Assembly (NCBI GenBank): GCA_964372095.1
Contig: CAYJPV010000002.1
Location: 248,001 to 312,000, forward strand
Length of the DNA stretch: 64,000 bases
Direction: 5' to 3'
Source: CAYJPV01 sp964372095
GTDB taxonomy: Bacteria > Acidobacteriota > Vicinamibacteria > Vicinamibacterales > JAKQTR01
The notes beneath the pieces were generated by a model. It was given only the letters and a program-made list of their open reading frames with translations. It did not search any database and was not told where the DNA came from. Numbering within the stretch: position 1 is the stretch's first letter; the number at the start of each line of letters is the position of its first letter. Position numbers and translations under genes: made by a program. Shown piece after piece: positions 44,322-53,736 of this stretch.

Positions 44322-46466
44322 TCAGAACACCCGCGTGACCCGAGGCGGGCGTGCGTCGATCCTGAAGATGTTCAGGGCCGACGTGGCGCTCACGTTGAGA
44401 CGCTGGCCGAAACACGTCACGGTGCCGGCGACGGGCACCGTGGGGTCGATCGGCATCACGGTCACGAACGACGCGCCAGACGGAGCCGGGATCACGTTGA
44501 GGTAGGCCCCCTCCAGCCGGCCGCAGGGCGAGGGGAGACCCAGCGACCCGACGGCGGCGGCCAGCCGGTCGGGGTCCTGCGGAATGTCGAATCGTGGCGT
44601 CGCGGCGATCGACACCCGCTCGCCTTCGGTCGTGCGCGTTGTCACCGCGTTGGTGAAGTGCACGGGAAATCCTCTCGCCAGCAACTGCCTGACGAGCGCC
44701 ACGGCCGCAGCCGGCATCACGGTGGCGTGGGGCAGGACCAGCGCCCGATAACGCTCCGATCGGATGCGGAGCGTGTCCCCCTCCAGCACGCCCTCCCCGA
44801 GCAGGGCCGGCGAGATGGCGTCGCTCTGCAGGCCCAGCGCGGGCATCACGCCGATGAGCCGGTGGACATCGTTGACCATGGCTGGCGCCGGTCCCCCAGC
44901 GGCCGTGAGGACGGCCGACACCGGAAACACCACGGCGACGTCGGCCGACGCCGGCACGAACCCGGTGATGCCGAGCACCTTCCGGTTTCGTTCATTGAAC
45001 CCCGCCGCCAGCGCCCACGAAGAATGGTTGGGGAACCCCGGCCCGAAGCTGCGGTCAGCACCGATCACGCCGGTGTAGCCGTAACAGTGCGCAATCCACT
45101 CGGTTGAGAACGCCGCCATCAGGTCGTTCCAGTAGACCGGCACCTCGTCGCCGAACTCCACGCCCCACGTGTTGTAGTACGCCCGTCCGCTCCGGGAGAA
45201 CTTGGCCAGGCTCTTGGCGATCACGAGGCGCGACGCGTCCACGTACCGATCCATGAGGCTGGCGGTGAAGTATTTCTCGAACCCGCCGGAGGTGTCGGTG
45301 TACCCGCCGTCCACGGCGTCCAGGCCCCGCCAGAGATCCCCTGCGCCGGCATAGGCGTCGTCAGGCAGCCAGTGCCAGGTGTGATGGATACCCATTCGCA
45401 GCGGCCCGTACGCGCGTTCTCCGCGTTCGAGCAACCGGCGTTGGCCGCCGAAGACGTAGTCCATCAGCAGGTTGAAGTAGTCGTGCCGGACCCGAATCTG
45501 GCTGTCGTCGTCGAGCGCCAGCGGCAGGGCGTACAGCACGTCTTCGAGCCGGTAGCCGTACTTGCGGGCGAAGTCCTCGTAGACGTTCCGGCCGATCGCG
45601 TAGTGGCCGAACTGGAAGTAGTACCCGGGTTCGTCCCACCAGAATCCGTCCAGTTCCAGGCCCTGTGCCTTGTAGGTATCGACGTGCGCCAGGAACTCGC
45701 GTTCGTGTTCCGGCGCGTCATAGGCGTACATGTTCGTGTCGAAGCGGGGAAACGCGAACACGAACCACTCGCCGGCCGGCAGGTCTGCGCGCCCGAACAC
45801 TTCGATGTAGTTGAAGGCCCGGTTGACGAACAGGCGATGGCTGGACGTGATGTCACGCAGCGAGGCCCGCACCACGCGCCCGCCGTCGCGGCGGTACGCG
45901 TACACTCTCTCGACGGAGACCGGATTGAGCCACAGGCTGACCTCCGTGAGCATGTGCAGGTCGCGTCGCGCGGGGTAGTTGTAGCGCAGCGAATACCGCC
46001 CGTCGGTCACCCGCGTTTCGTTCAGCAGGGCGGTGTCGGGATTGGCGCCCGGCTCGACGGTCAGCTTCGTCTGGAACTCACGGTTCACCATCAGCAACTG
46101 CGCCCCAAAGCCGGTCTTGCGCACGATGTGCGTGGCACCGAAGCGGGGGTCGGCGCCCCAGACGAACTCCAGCCCGCGTTCGCGGCAGAGCCGGCTGGCG
46201 AAGGCGGCGGCGGCGGTCACCTCGGGATCGAACAGGTTGTACCGGGTGGCCCGCACCATGGCGTACACGCTGCCGTAGCCGGCGGCGGCGATGTCGTCGA
46301 TCTCGCGGGTCATCAAGGCCCGGTCGTCGATCTGGCGGTCGGTCCAGGTCCAGAACAGGGGGAAGACGACCGTGTGGCGGGCAGGGCCGGGAACCTGCGG
46401 GTCGGCGGCAGCCCACAACCAGGTTGACGACACGACCAGCAGCAGGCACACGATTCGCTTCACCAT
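44322..46466 (-). CDS. Secreted putative glycoside hydrolase (TIM barrel plus amidotransferase-like domain)
   Basis: A 714-residue exported protein. Signal peptide 1-21. Residues about 30-480 have barrel features with an opening TVVFPLFWTWTDRQIDDRAL, GLEFVWGADPRFG, ELDGFWWDEPGYYFQF (possible acid Glu/Asp) and SRSGRAYYNTWGVEFGDEV. Residues about 560-650 look like a GATase-like fold, YRALVLPHATVMPAAAVALV, as in GH42-type and other rhamnosidase or galactosidase proteins. I cannot assign a CAZy family. It converges on the GH95 gene and is likely co-functional, perhaps acting on rhamnose or galactose residues. The ATG at 46466 follows GAGGAGGGG. Confidence 0.65.
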   Translation of the reverse strand: MVKRIVCLLLVVSSTWLWAAADPQVPGPARHTVVFPLFWTWTDRQIDDRALMTREIDDIAAAGYGSVYAMVRATRYNLFDPEVTAAAAFASRLCRERGLEFVWGADPRFGATHIVRKTGFGAQLLMVNREFQTKLTVEPGANPDTALLNETRVTDGRYSLRYNYPARRDLHMLTEVSLWLNPVSVERVYAYRRDGGRVVRASLRDITSSHRLFVNRAFNYIEVFGRADLPAGEWFVFAFPRFDTNMYAYDAPEHEREFLAHVDTYKAQGLELDGFWWDEPGYYFQFGHYAIGRNVYEDFARKYGYRLEDVLYALPLALDDDSQIRVRHDYFNLLMDYVFGGQRRLLERGERAYGPLRMGIHHTWHWLPDDAYAGAGDLWRGLDAVDGGYTDTSGGFEKYFTASLMDRYVDASRLVIAKSLAKFSRSGRAYYNTWGVEFGDEVPVYWNDLMAAFSTEWIAHCYGYTGVIGADRSFGPGFPNHSSWALAAGFNERNRKVLGITGFVPASADVAVVFPVSAVLTAAGGPAPAMVNDVHRLIGVMPALGLQSDAISPALLGEGVLEGDTLRIRSERYRALVLPHATVMPAAAVALVRQLLARGFPVHFTNAVTTRTTEGERVSIAATPRFDIPQDPDRLAAAVGSLGLPSPCGRLEGAYLNVIPAPSGASFVTVMPIDPTVPVAGTVTCFGQRLNVSATSALNIFRIDARPPRVTRVF

Positions 46467-46600
46467 GACCGCCCCTCCTCGTCTGATCAGCTCATGCGCT
46501 GGCGCGCACTCGCGGGCCCGGCGACATGGCCGTCGTCAGTCAAGGACGGGATGATGACACAGGAACAGGCATCCGGGAACGACGCGACGGCGTGCCGGGG

Positions 46601-47467
46601 TCAGGCCGCCTGGTGGGCGCCCCCTGCGGCGAGTTCGGCGCCCAGGTCTTCGAGCAGGACCTCGAGTTCAGCCAGCAGGACTTCTCCCGTGAGCAGCATG
46701 GCGGATTCGGGCAGGACGGACAGCAGGAGCGACGGATCAGCCGTCAATCCCAGACCTGCCTTGTGGCAGGCCTGGTTGGCGAGTCGTACCAGGAGCAGGG
46801 CGACGTTGGTGGGATCGGGATCCGTTAGATGGTGGTCGCGTACGATGGCCCCGTACACGTCCGGGATGCCCCAGCCCTGGACGAGCTGATACCCCTGGGT
46901 GGTGTGCGCGACGTCGAGCAGTTCCAGGATGAATGGCTCCGGCGTCTCGAGCGGCTCCTTCGACCTGGCGACCATCTCGTCGAGCACGCGTACCAGATAC
47001 AGCTTGCCGATGTCGTGCATCAATCCGCCAACGAACGCTTCCTGCTCGACGCCTCGATGACCGAGCCGGCGTGCGAGCCACTCGGACGCCTGCGCGCACG
47101 CCGTCGCGTGCGTCCACAGGCGCGTCATGATGGCGCGGAGGCCCGGGTGATGCGCGTGGTAGCGGTTTCGCTCAGTGGCGAGTACGACGAGCCGGGCAAC
47201 CTGCACCAGGCCGAGGCGGAAGATGGCGCCCTGCACCGTGGTGACCGGCGAAAGGCCGCCGTAGAACGCGGAGTTCGCCGCGCGAAGCACTTCGGCTGCG
47301 AGTACCTGGTCTGACTGGACCAGCGCTTCGACATCGGCCGGCCGCACGCTCTCGCTCTGGACTGCGGCCATCAAACCCGTCGCCACGGGACTGACTACGG
47401 GCAAGGTGACGCCGTGCTGAGCGGCAAACGTGCCGATCTGTTCGAGGAGGGGAGTTCCAACAGTCAT
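46601..47467 (-). CDS. HDOD-domain protein coupled to the PilB-like ATPase
   Basis: A 288-residue cytoplasmic HDOD (metal-independent HD-related output) protein. Features are VRPADVEALVQSDQVLAAEVLRAANSAFYGG (about 43-73), VTTVQGAIFRLGLVQVARLV, and the degenerate HD region VGGLMHDIGKLYLVRVLDEM, which here retains an HD pair. HDOD proteins act in signalling, often in motility or cyclic-di-nucleotide circuits. ATG 47467 overlaps the ATPase stop by one base (TGATG). A GTG one codon upstream is also possible. Coupling to a type IV pilus or secretion ATPase points to regulation of surface appendages. Confidence 0.88.
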   Translation of the reverse strand: MTVGTPLLEQIGTFAAQHGVTLPVVSPVATGLMAAVQSESVRPADVEALVQSDQVLAAEVLRAANSAFYGGLSPVTTVQGAIFRLGLVQVARLVVLATERNRYHAHHPGLRAIMTRLWTHATACAQASEWLARRLGHRGVEQEAFVGGLMHDIGKLYLVRVLDEMVARSKEPLETPEPFILELLDVAHTTQGYQLVQGWGIPDVYGAIVRDHHLTDPDPTNVALLLVRLANQACHKAGLGLTADPSLLLSVLPESAMLLTGEVLLAELEVLLEDLGAELAAGGAHQAA

Positions 47468-49410
47468 CACATCACTCCGAGCAAGCGACGCAATTCAAGG
47501 ACCGGTCGCGGCTTCATCAGCCTCGGCAGGCACCGGATCAGTTCTTCGTGCGTGGTCTGACCCTGGGCGGCTTTCAGAATTCCGTCCTCGATGAGCGTGA
47601 CGAGGCCGCTCGTCTGCGCGCTGATGCGCCGGATCTCGTACGACGTCCGCTTTTCCAGCACGGCTTCCTTGACCGCTTCGTTGAGAACCAGCACCTCGAA
47701 GACGGCCAGTCGTCCCTGGTATCCCTGGTGGCGGCACGCCGCACACCCGCGCCCGACCTTGAACGTGACACCCGCGATGTCACGCGGCTCGTACCCGAGC
47801 CGGCCGATTTCGTGCGGGCTCAGCGTGTGGTCCTCCGCGCATTCGGGACAGACCCGCCTGACGAGGCGCTGCGCCACGACACTGACGACAGTCGAGGAGA
47901 TGAGGAACGCCTCGATGTTCATGTTCAGGAGACGCAGCAGGCCTCCGATCGAGTCTTCCGTATGGAAGGTCGTCAGCACCTTGTGGCCCGTCAGGGCAGC
48001 CTGGATGGCCGTCTCGGCGGAGAACAGGTCCCGAATCTCGCCGATGACGATGACGTCGGGATCCTGCCGCACGATGTGCTTCAGGGTCTCTTCGTACGAC
48101 AGGTTGATCCGGGAATTGATGGAGCACTGGGAGATCCCGTCAATGACGTACTCGACGGGGTCCTCGGCCGTGATGATGCTGGTGCGCGCGTTGTTGAGGT
48201 GGTTGACCGACGCGTAGAGCGTCGTGGTCTTGCCCGATCCAGTCGGTCCCGTGATGATGATCACGCCGCTGGGCGCCTCGAGCGCATCCTCCAGGTAACG
48301 CTGAAGCATACGCGGCGCCATGTTGATCTCGTCGATGTTGAGCAGCGTCTCGCGGTTGTTCAGGAGCCTGAGGACGATCTTCTCCCCATGGATGGTGACG
48401 TAGAAAGACGCCCGGATGTCGACGTTGCCGCGGGGCGACTCGTACAGGATCCGCCCGTCCTGGTGGCGGCGGCGTTCACCAATGTCGGCCTTGGCCAGGA
48501 CCTTCAGACGGCTGGACAGACTCGCGGCCGCTTCAGCCGGAAACTCCTTGTACGGGACCAGGACGCCGTCACGGCGGAACCGCACGCGCAAGCGATCGCC
48601 GAACGGTTCGATATGAATATCGCTTGCACGCTCGCGTACGGCATCCGCGAGCATGGTCTCGGCCAGCGCGACCGTTCCGGTGTCGCCGACGCCGCCGACC
48701 TGCCGGCTGACCATCTCCAGCCGATCGATGGCGGCTTCCACCGCCCGCCGGGCCGCGATGCCGACCAGCACCTGGCTGCCGAACACCCGCTTCGCGGATG
48801 TCACGGCGACCTCGTCATGAGGGCGCGCAAAGGCGACGAGCACCGCACCGTGATCGACGCGGATCGGCACGGCTTCGTGCGAGCGCATCCATCGAGTTGG
48901 CACCTGTTTGGCCAATTGGGCGTCGACCACGCACTCCGAGACCGGGACATGGATGAATCCCAGCTGGAACGCGAGCACCTCGAACACCTCATGCTCGGAG
49001 ACCAGGTCGTTGTCGATCAGGATCGCGCCGAGCTTGGTGCCGGGCCGGCTCTTCTGGAGGGCGATGGCCAGCTTGAGATCGGAGGTGGTCAGATAACCGA
49101 GTTCGACGAGCAGATCCCCCAGGCGCACGGAAACCCGCTGCGTCTGGAGACACTCCCGCATCTGGGCTTCGGTCACCATCCGCAGATCACGCAGCACCCG
49201 GGTGAACGACCGGGGCGACGGGAGTTTGGCCTGGACCCTCCGCGCGTGGGTGACCTGCTCGGGCGTCAGGTACCCGGTGTCGACGAGCACCTGTGCCACG
49301 GCCATCCCCGCCGTCGAGTCAGTTTCGACGGTAGCGCCCACCTGTGGGGCGGCCACGGCCGCCCGGGGGGCAGGTTCGGACGAGTTGGCGGTGTCAGGCG
49401 CGGCACTCAT
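47467..49410 (-). CDS. PilB/GspE-type secretion ATPase with tandem MshEN c-di-GMP motifs
   Basis: A 647-residue cytoplasmic hexameric ATPase that drives pilus extension or type II secretion. Residues 96-119 and 126-149 are two 24-residue segments that each begin [RK]LG and end in Q with regularly spaced Leu. They fit the MshEN c-di-GMP-binding motif, with a 6-residue spacer. The catalytic half has Walker A GPTGSGKTT (388-396), the Asp box ITAEDPVEY, Walker B region DPDVIVIGEIRD, a His box TTFHTEDS, and a zinc site from CPEC and CAAC. The N-terminal 30 residues are low-complexity. No pilin, PilC or PilT gene is in the window. Confidence 0.92.
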   Translation of the reverse strand: MSAAPDTANSSEPAPRAAVAAPQVGATVETDSTAGMAVAQVLVDTGYLTPEQVTHARRVQAKLPSPRSFTRVLRDLRMVTEAQMRECLQTQRVSVRLGDLLVELGYLTTSDLKLAIALQKSRPGTKLGAILIDNDLVSEHEVFEVLAFQLGFIHVPVSECVVDAQLAKQVPTRWMRSHEAVPIRVDHGAVLVAFARPHDEVAVTSAKRVFGSQVLVGIAARRAVEAAIDRLEMVSRQVGGVGDTGTVALAETMLADAVRERASDIHIEPFGDRLRVRFRRDGVLVPYKEFPAEAAASLSSRLKVLAKADIGERRRHQDGRILYESPRGNVDIRASFYVTIHGEKIVLRLLNNRETLLNIDEINMAPRMLQRYLEDALEAPSGVIIITGPTGSGKTTTLYASVNHLNNARTSIITAEDPVEYVIDGISQCSINSRINLSYEETLKHIVRQDPDVIVIGEIRDLFSAETAIQAALTGHKVLTTFHTEDSIGGLLRLLNMNIEAFLISSTVVSVVAQRLVRRVCPECAEDHTLSPHEIGRLGYEPRDIAGVTFKVGRGCAACRHQGYQGRLAVFEVLVLNEAVKEAVLEKRTSYEIRRISAQTSGLVTLIEDGILKAAQGQTTHEELIRCLPRLMKPRPVLELRRLLGVM

Positions 49411-49507
49411 GTATCAATAATGCTCCAGCGATAGAATCGGCATGCTGGGAGGGAGCGTGAGGACGGAAGCAGGACCCGGCGTGGCGACGGGTCTGGCCGC
49501 GCCTGGA

Positions 49508-50272
49508 CTAGGCGAACGGCTGCGGGCCGCGGGCCTTGAACCGCGTGCCGAGGCGGTACCGCGAGCCTGGATGGACGCAGCGCACGAACGTCACAAGCCG
49601 GCCGTCGGACCACGTGCGCCGGGTCAGCACCAGGCACGGCTCCTTGGGCCGGATCTGGAGCAGGCGCGCTTCTTCTTTGGTCGGCCTCGCGGCATCAACC
49701 ACGTGTTCCACCTCGTCCAGGGGAACCACGTTCAGCAGGTACGCCGATGGAGGAACCCGGCGGAAGTCCTGGGCGATGAACTCCGGCACGACACGGGGGT
49801 TGACGAATCGATCTTCGAGCTGGACGGCGACGCCGTTTTCGCGGTGCACGCAGACCGAGTGGAATACGGCGTCTCCCGTTTTCAGTTCCAGCGCGGCCGC
49901 CACCTCGAGCGTGGCCGTCTCGCGGACAACCCGGATGACATCGCAGTCGTACTTGTGGCCCCGGGCGCGGATCTCGTCCGCGATATTGGCAACACGAAGC
50001 AGGCCTGACTGCGGTTTGTCCTCGCCCACAAACGTGCCGACGCCGGCCACCCGGACAAGTTCGCCGGCATCGGCCATCTCGCGCAGGGCGCGGTTGACCG
50101 TCATGCGCGAGATGCCCATGACGGCCACGAGTTCGTGCTCTGATGGCACACGCTGCCCGGGTTTCCAGCGGCCGCAGCGGATGCCGGCGCGCAGGTGGTC
50201 CTTCACAGCCTGATACCGCGTCCTGGATCCTGGCGACGCGGCCGGCCGGGGTGCCGCTGGGTGCTTGGGCAT
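49508..50272 (-). CDS. hutC: HutC-like GntR/UTRA histidine utilisation repressor
   Basis: A 254-residue regulator. The GntR winged helix-turn-helix (about 19-85: RYQAVKDHLRAGIRCGRWKP, GISRMTVNRALREMADAGEL) is followed by a UTRA effector domain (about 100-245) with DRFVNPRVVPEFIAQDF and PKEPCLVLTRRTWSDGRLVT. Urocanate is the expected inducer. It is the third gene of the minus-strand hut run, 114 bp after hutU. A palindrome at the hutH leader is the likely operator, so the gene probably regulates its own operon. Confidence 0.9.
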   Translation of the reverse strand: MPKHPAAPRPAASPGSRTRYQAVKDHLRAGIRCGRWKPGQRVPSEHELVAVMGISRMTVNRALREMADAGELVRVAGVGTFVGEDKPQSGLLRVANIADEIRARGHKYDCDVIRVVRETATLEVAAALELKTGDAVFHSVCVHRENGVAVQLEDRFVNPRVVPEFIAQDFRRVPPSAYLLNVVPLDEVEHVVDAARPTKEEARLLQIRPKEPCLVLTRRTWSDGRLVTFVRCVHPGSRYRLGTRFKARGPQPFA

Positions 50273-50289
50273 CTTATGATCTCGCGGAA

Positions 50290-50356
50290 CCCCGGACCTG
50301 CCTTCGACTGCGCTCAGGCCAGGGAAGGTCCGGGGCTACGTACCGAAGGTCCGGGG
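50290..50356. repeat. AGGTCCGGGG inverted and direct repeats between hutU and hutC
   Basis: CCCCGGACCT (50290-50299) is inverted at 50326-50335, and AGGTCCGGGG occurs again at 50347-50356. The stretch 50331-50344 (CCGGGGCTACGTAC) is shared exactly with 59715-59728, so it belongs to a dispersed family. The hutU stop lies in a related TCCGGGCTACGG copy. Confidence 0.75.
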
Positions 50357-50386
50357 TGTCCCTCCCCTGCGCACCGACAGTCCGGG

Positions 50387-52078
50387 CTACGGCAACATCG
50401 GCAGACGCAGGCCGTTGGCGCGGGCGCAGGCGCGAGCCTGCTCGTAGCCGGCGTCGGCATGGCGCATCACGCCGGACGCCGGGTCGTTCCAGAGCACGCG
50501 CGCCAGGCGGCGGTCCGCTGCCTCGGTGCCGTCGCAGACAATCACCACGCCGGCGTGCTGCGAGTACCCCATGCCGACGCCGCCGCCGTGATGGAAACTG
50601 ACCCACGTCGCCCCGCCGGCGGTGTTCAGCATGGCATTGAGCAGCGGCCAGTCCGAGACGGCGTCCGAGCCGTCCATCATGCCCTCCGTCTCGCGGTTGG
50701 GGCTCGCCACGGATCCGGTATCGAGGTGGTCCCGCCCGATGACGATCGGCGCCGTGAGCTCGCCGGAACGGACCATGGCGTTGAAGGCCAGGCCGGCGAC
50801 ATGACGTTCTCCCAGGCCCAGCCAGCAGATCCGCGACGGCAGGCCCTGAAACGCGATGCGCGCGCCGGCCATGTCGAGCCAGCGCTGTACGCCGGTGTTG
50901 TCGGGGAACAACTCTTTCAGCTTGGCATCCGTCCGGCGGATGTCTTCGGGGTCGCCCGACAACGCGACCCAGCGGAATGGCCCCTTGCCGTCGCAGAAAA
51001 GCGGCCGGACGTACGCCGGCACGAACCCGGGGAATGCAAAGGCATCGTCAACGCCGAAGTCTTTGGCCACCTGGCGAATGTTGTTGCCGTAGTCCACCAC
51101 CGGGATGCCCATGCCTTTGAAGGCGAGCATCGCCTGCACGTGGATCGCACAGCTGCGTCCGGCGGCGGTCTTCAACGCGTCGTGCTCGCCGGGCTGGACC
51201 TGCGCCAACCGCCACCGCTCGAGCGTCCATCCGGTGGGCAGATAGCCGTTGACCAGATCGTGCGCACTCGTCTGATCCGTCACCAGGTCGGGCCTGAGGC
51301 CGCCTGCCCTGGTGCGTGTCACCAGCGCAGGCAGGATCTCGGCCGCGTTTCCGAGCAGCCCCACCGACACGGCTTCTCTCTTCGCGCAGTGCTCCCGCAC
51401 GCGTGCCAGCGCGTCGTCCAGGTCCCGGGCCTGCTCGTCGAGATAGCGCGTCCGGAGGCGGGCGGCGATCCGCGCCGGATCGCATTCGATGACGAGCGAC
51501 GTCGCACCGGCGAAACTGGCCGCCAGCGGCTGGGCGCCGCCCATGCCGCCAAGGCCGGCCGTCAGAATCCACCGGCCGGACCAGTCGCCGCCGTAGTGCT
51601 GGCGGCCCGCCTCCATGAAGGTCTCGTACGTCCCCTGCACGATGCCCTGGCTGCCGATGTAGATCCACGAACCGGCCGTCATCTGACCGAACATGAACAA
51701 GCCCTTGCGGTCCAGTTCGTGGAAGTGCTCCCACGTCGCCCACTTCGGCACGAGGTTCGAGTTGGCCAGCAGCACACGCGGGGCATCGGCGTGGGTCTTG
51801 AACACCCCGACGGGTTTGCCCGACTGGATGAGCAGCGTGTCATCGTCTTCCAGCGTCCGGAGCGACGCCAGAATCGCATCAAAGCACGCCCAGTTACGGG
51901 CCGCGCGCCCGATGCCCCCGTAGACGACAAGAGCCTGGGGATTCTCGGCGACCTCGGGGTCCAGGTTGTTCTGGATCATGCGATACGGGGCTTCGGTCAG
52001 CCAGCTCTTGCAGCTGAGCGTCGTGCCTCGCGGGGCGCGAATCACGCGGGTCTCGTCACGTCTGGGATCAGTGCTCAT
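50387..52078 (-). CDS. hutU: Urocanate hydratase (urocanase)
   Basis: A 563-residue cytoplasmic NAD-dependent enzyme converting urocanate to imidazolone propionate, step two of histidine degradation. The NAD-binding region is GLGGMGGAQPLAASFAGA (about 175-192). MIQNNLDPEVAENPQALVVYGG near the N-terminus and the late WVSFHHGGGVGMGYSQHAGV are diagnostic. It is full length for the family (about 555-565). It starts 43 bp after hutH. The next enzyme, hutI, and the later steps are not in the window, so the pathway is completed elsewhere. Confidence 0.97.
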   Translation of the reverse strand: MSTDPRRDETRVIRAPRGTTLSCKSWLTEAPYRMIQNNLDPEVAENPQALVVYGGIGRAARNWACFDAILASLRTLEDDDTLLIQSGKPVGVFKTHADAPRVLLANSNLVPKWATWEHFHELDRKGLFMFGQMTAGSWIYIGSQGIVQGTYETFMEAGRQHYGGDWSGRWILTAGLGGMGGAQPLAASFAGATSLVIECDPARIAARLRTRYLDEQARDLDDALARVREHCAKREAVSVGLLGNAAEILPALVTRTRAGGLRPDLVTDQTSAHDLVNGYLPTGWTLERWRLAQVQPGEHDALKTAAGRSCAIHVQAMLAFKGMGIPVVDYGNNIRQVAKDFGVDDAFAFPGFVPAYVRPLFCDGKGPFRWVALSGDPEDIRRTDAKLKELFPDNTGVQRWLDMAGARIAFQGLPSRICWLGLGERHVAGLAFNAMVRSGELTAPIVIGRDHLDTGSVASPNRETEGMMDGSDAVSDWPLLNAMLNTAGGATWVSFHHGGGVGMGYSQHAGVVIVCDGTEAADRRLARVLWNDPASGVMRHADAGYEQARACARANGLRLPMLP

Positions 52079-52121
52079 GGTCGTGCCTCGTCGTGTGCAT
52101 GTCGGGTCTTGCCGGTTGCGG

Positions 52122-53660
52122 TCAGGAACTCGGGAGCAGCGCGCGCACGCCGTCAGGCAGCGGAGCCTCCAGCGCCCACTCCGTCATGGTTTCGATATCA
52201 GGCGCGAAGAACCGATCCCGATCGTACGGCGCGACGCGTGTGCGAATGCGGTCCACCTGTGCCTCCAGCACCTCCGACGACCGGAGGGGCCGGTGGAACT
52301 CAATGCCCTGGACCGCTGCGGCAGCTTCGATGCCGACGATGGTGGCGGTGTTCGTGACCATGTCGCCCAGGCGCCGCGCACCGTTGGTGGCCATCGAGAC
52401 GTGATCCTCCTGATTGGCCGACGTCGGCAGGCTGTCGACACTGGCCGGGTGCGCCAGGCTCTTGTTCTCGGAGGCCAGCGCCGCGGCCGTCACGTGGGCG
52501 ATCATGAAGCCGGAATTGATGCCGCCTTCGTTGACCAGGAACGCCGGGAGGCCGCTGAGGTTGGCGTCCACGAGCAGCGCGATGCGGCGTTCGCCCAGGG
52601 CGCCGATCTCCGCGATCGCCAGCGCGATGATGTCGGCGGCGAACGCCACCGGCTCCGCGTGGAAGTTGCCGCCCGAGACGACCTCCTCGGTGTCGGCAAA
52701 TACCAGGGGATTGTCGGATGCGGCATTCGCCTCGATTTCCAGCACCTGTGCGGCGTGGCGCAGATTGTCGAGGCAGGCGCCCATCACCTGCGGCTGGCAA
52801 CGAATCGAATACGGGTCCTGCACGCGGCCGCAACTGACGTGCGACCGGAGGATGGCGCTGCCCGCGATCAGGGCACGGAACGTCCCGGCCACATCGATCT
52901 GCCCGCGTTGCCCGCGCGCGGCGTGAATGCGGGCGTCAAATGGCGCGACGGAGCCCTTGATCGCCTCGAGCGACAAGGCGCCGGCAACCACCGCCGCGCC
53001 GAACACGTCTTCCGCCGCGAACAGTCCGGCCAGCGCGAGGGCGGTCGATACCTGGGTGCCGTTCAGGAGCGCGAGGCCTTCCTTGGGCTCGAGCGTGAAC
53101 GGCCGAAGGCCGGCGGCGGCAAGGCCCTCGGTTGCCGGGACCACGCGGCCGTCCACGGTGACCGTGCCGACGCCGAGGAGGGTGGCGGCCATGTGCGCGA
53201 GCGGCGCCAGATCGCCCGAGGCGCCGACGGAGCCCTTGGACGGGATATTGGGCAACACGCCGGCGTTCGCCAGCGCGAGGAGCGCCTCGATGACCTCCCA
53301 CCGAACGCCGGAATGCCCGCGCGCCAGACTGACGGCCTTGAGGGCAAGGATGAGGCGAACGACCGGTCCTGCGAGCAGCGGACCCGTGCCCACGCTGTGC
53401 GACAGCACGAGGTTGGTCTGCAGTTCCGTGAGCCGCGCCGGCGGGATGACGGTCTGCGCCAGCTTCCCGAACCCGGTATTCACGCCGTAGACCACGCGGC
53501 CGTCCCTGACGATGGCCTGGACGGTTTCCCGGGAGGCCTCGACGGCGGGGCGGGCAGCGGGATCGATGGTGAGGAGGTCGTGCCGGGCGTAGAGGCGTCG
53601 CAGATCCGCCAGGGTGACCGAGCCGGGTGTCAGCCTGAAGCGCGAAGGGTCAGCCGTCAT
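52122..53660 (-). CDS. hutH: Histidine ammonia-lyase
   Basis: A 512-residue cytoplasmic lyase producing urocanate and ammonia. The MIO cofactor is formed from the Ala-Ser-Gly of SKGSVGASGDLAPLAHM. VYGVNTGFGKLAQTVIPP and the C-terminal QEDHVSMATNGARRLGDM are conserved. The ATG at 53660 follows AGGAG. The operator palindrome begins 8 bp upstream, so a bound repressor would block the promoter or the ribosome binding site. First gene of hutH-hutU-hutC. Confidence 0.97.
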   Translation of the reverse strand: MTADPSRFRLTPGSVTLADLRRLYARHDLLTIDPAARPAVEASRETVQAIVRDGRVVYGVNTGFGKLAQTVIPPARLTELQTNLVLSHSVGTGPLLAGPVVRLILALKAVSLARGHSGVRWEVIEALLALANAGVLPNIPSKGSVGASGDLAPLAHMAATLLGVGTVTVDGRVVPATEGLAAAGLRPFTLEPKEGLALLNGTQVSTALALAGLFAAEDVFGAAVVAGALSLEAIKGSVAPFDARIHAARGQRGQIDVAGTFRALIAGSAILRSHVSCGRVQDPYSIRCQPQVMGACLDNLRHAAQVLEIEANAASDNPLVFADTEEVVSGGNFHAEPVAFAADIIALAIAEIGALGERRIALLVDANLSGLPAFLVNEGGINSGFMIAHVTAAALASENKSLAHPASVDSLPTSANQEDHVSMATNGARRLGDMVTNTATIVGIEAAAAVQGIEFHRPLRSSEVLEAQVDRIRTRVAPYDRDRFFAPDIETMTEWALEAPLPDGVRALLPSS

Positions 53661-53667
53661 GCGGTCT

Positions 53668-53691
53668 CCTGTCTATACAACTATATACAGG
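53668..53691. promoter_or_regulatory. Predicted HutC operator upstream of hutH
   Basis: CCTGT and ACAGG arms enclose TATACA and TATATACA elements within a 24-bp imperfect palindrome. GntR/HutC-family regulators bind TATATACA-type palindromes. A hutC-like gene lies at the end of the same operon. Confidence 0.72.
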
Positions 53692-53736
53692 TCGCCCGAA
53701 CTGCACAATCGCCACGCTCGGCCTCCGCCCCCCGGC

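Noticed and set aside
47548..49434. 628-residue open frame on the plus strand opposite the PilB-like ATPase
   Set aside because: It is the antisense of a clearly conserved ATPase. Such long frames are expected in GC-rich codon usage, and the translation is Arg/Asp-rich with no motifs. The same applies to frames opposite the VPS10 and TonB genes (for example 29567-32065 and 21264-23834).
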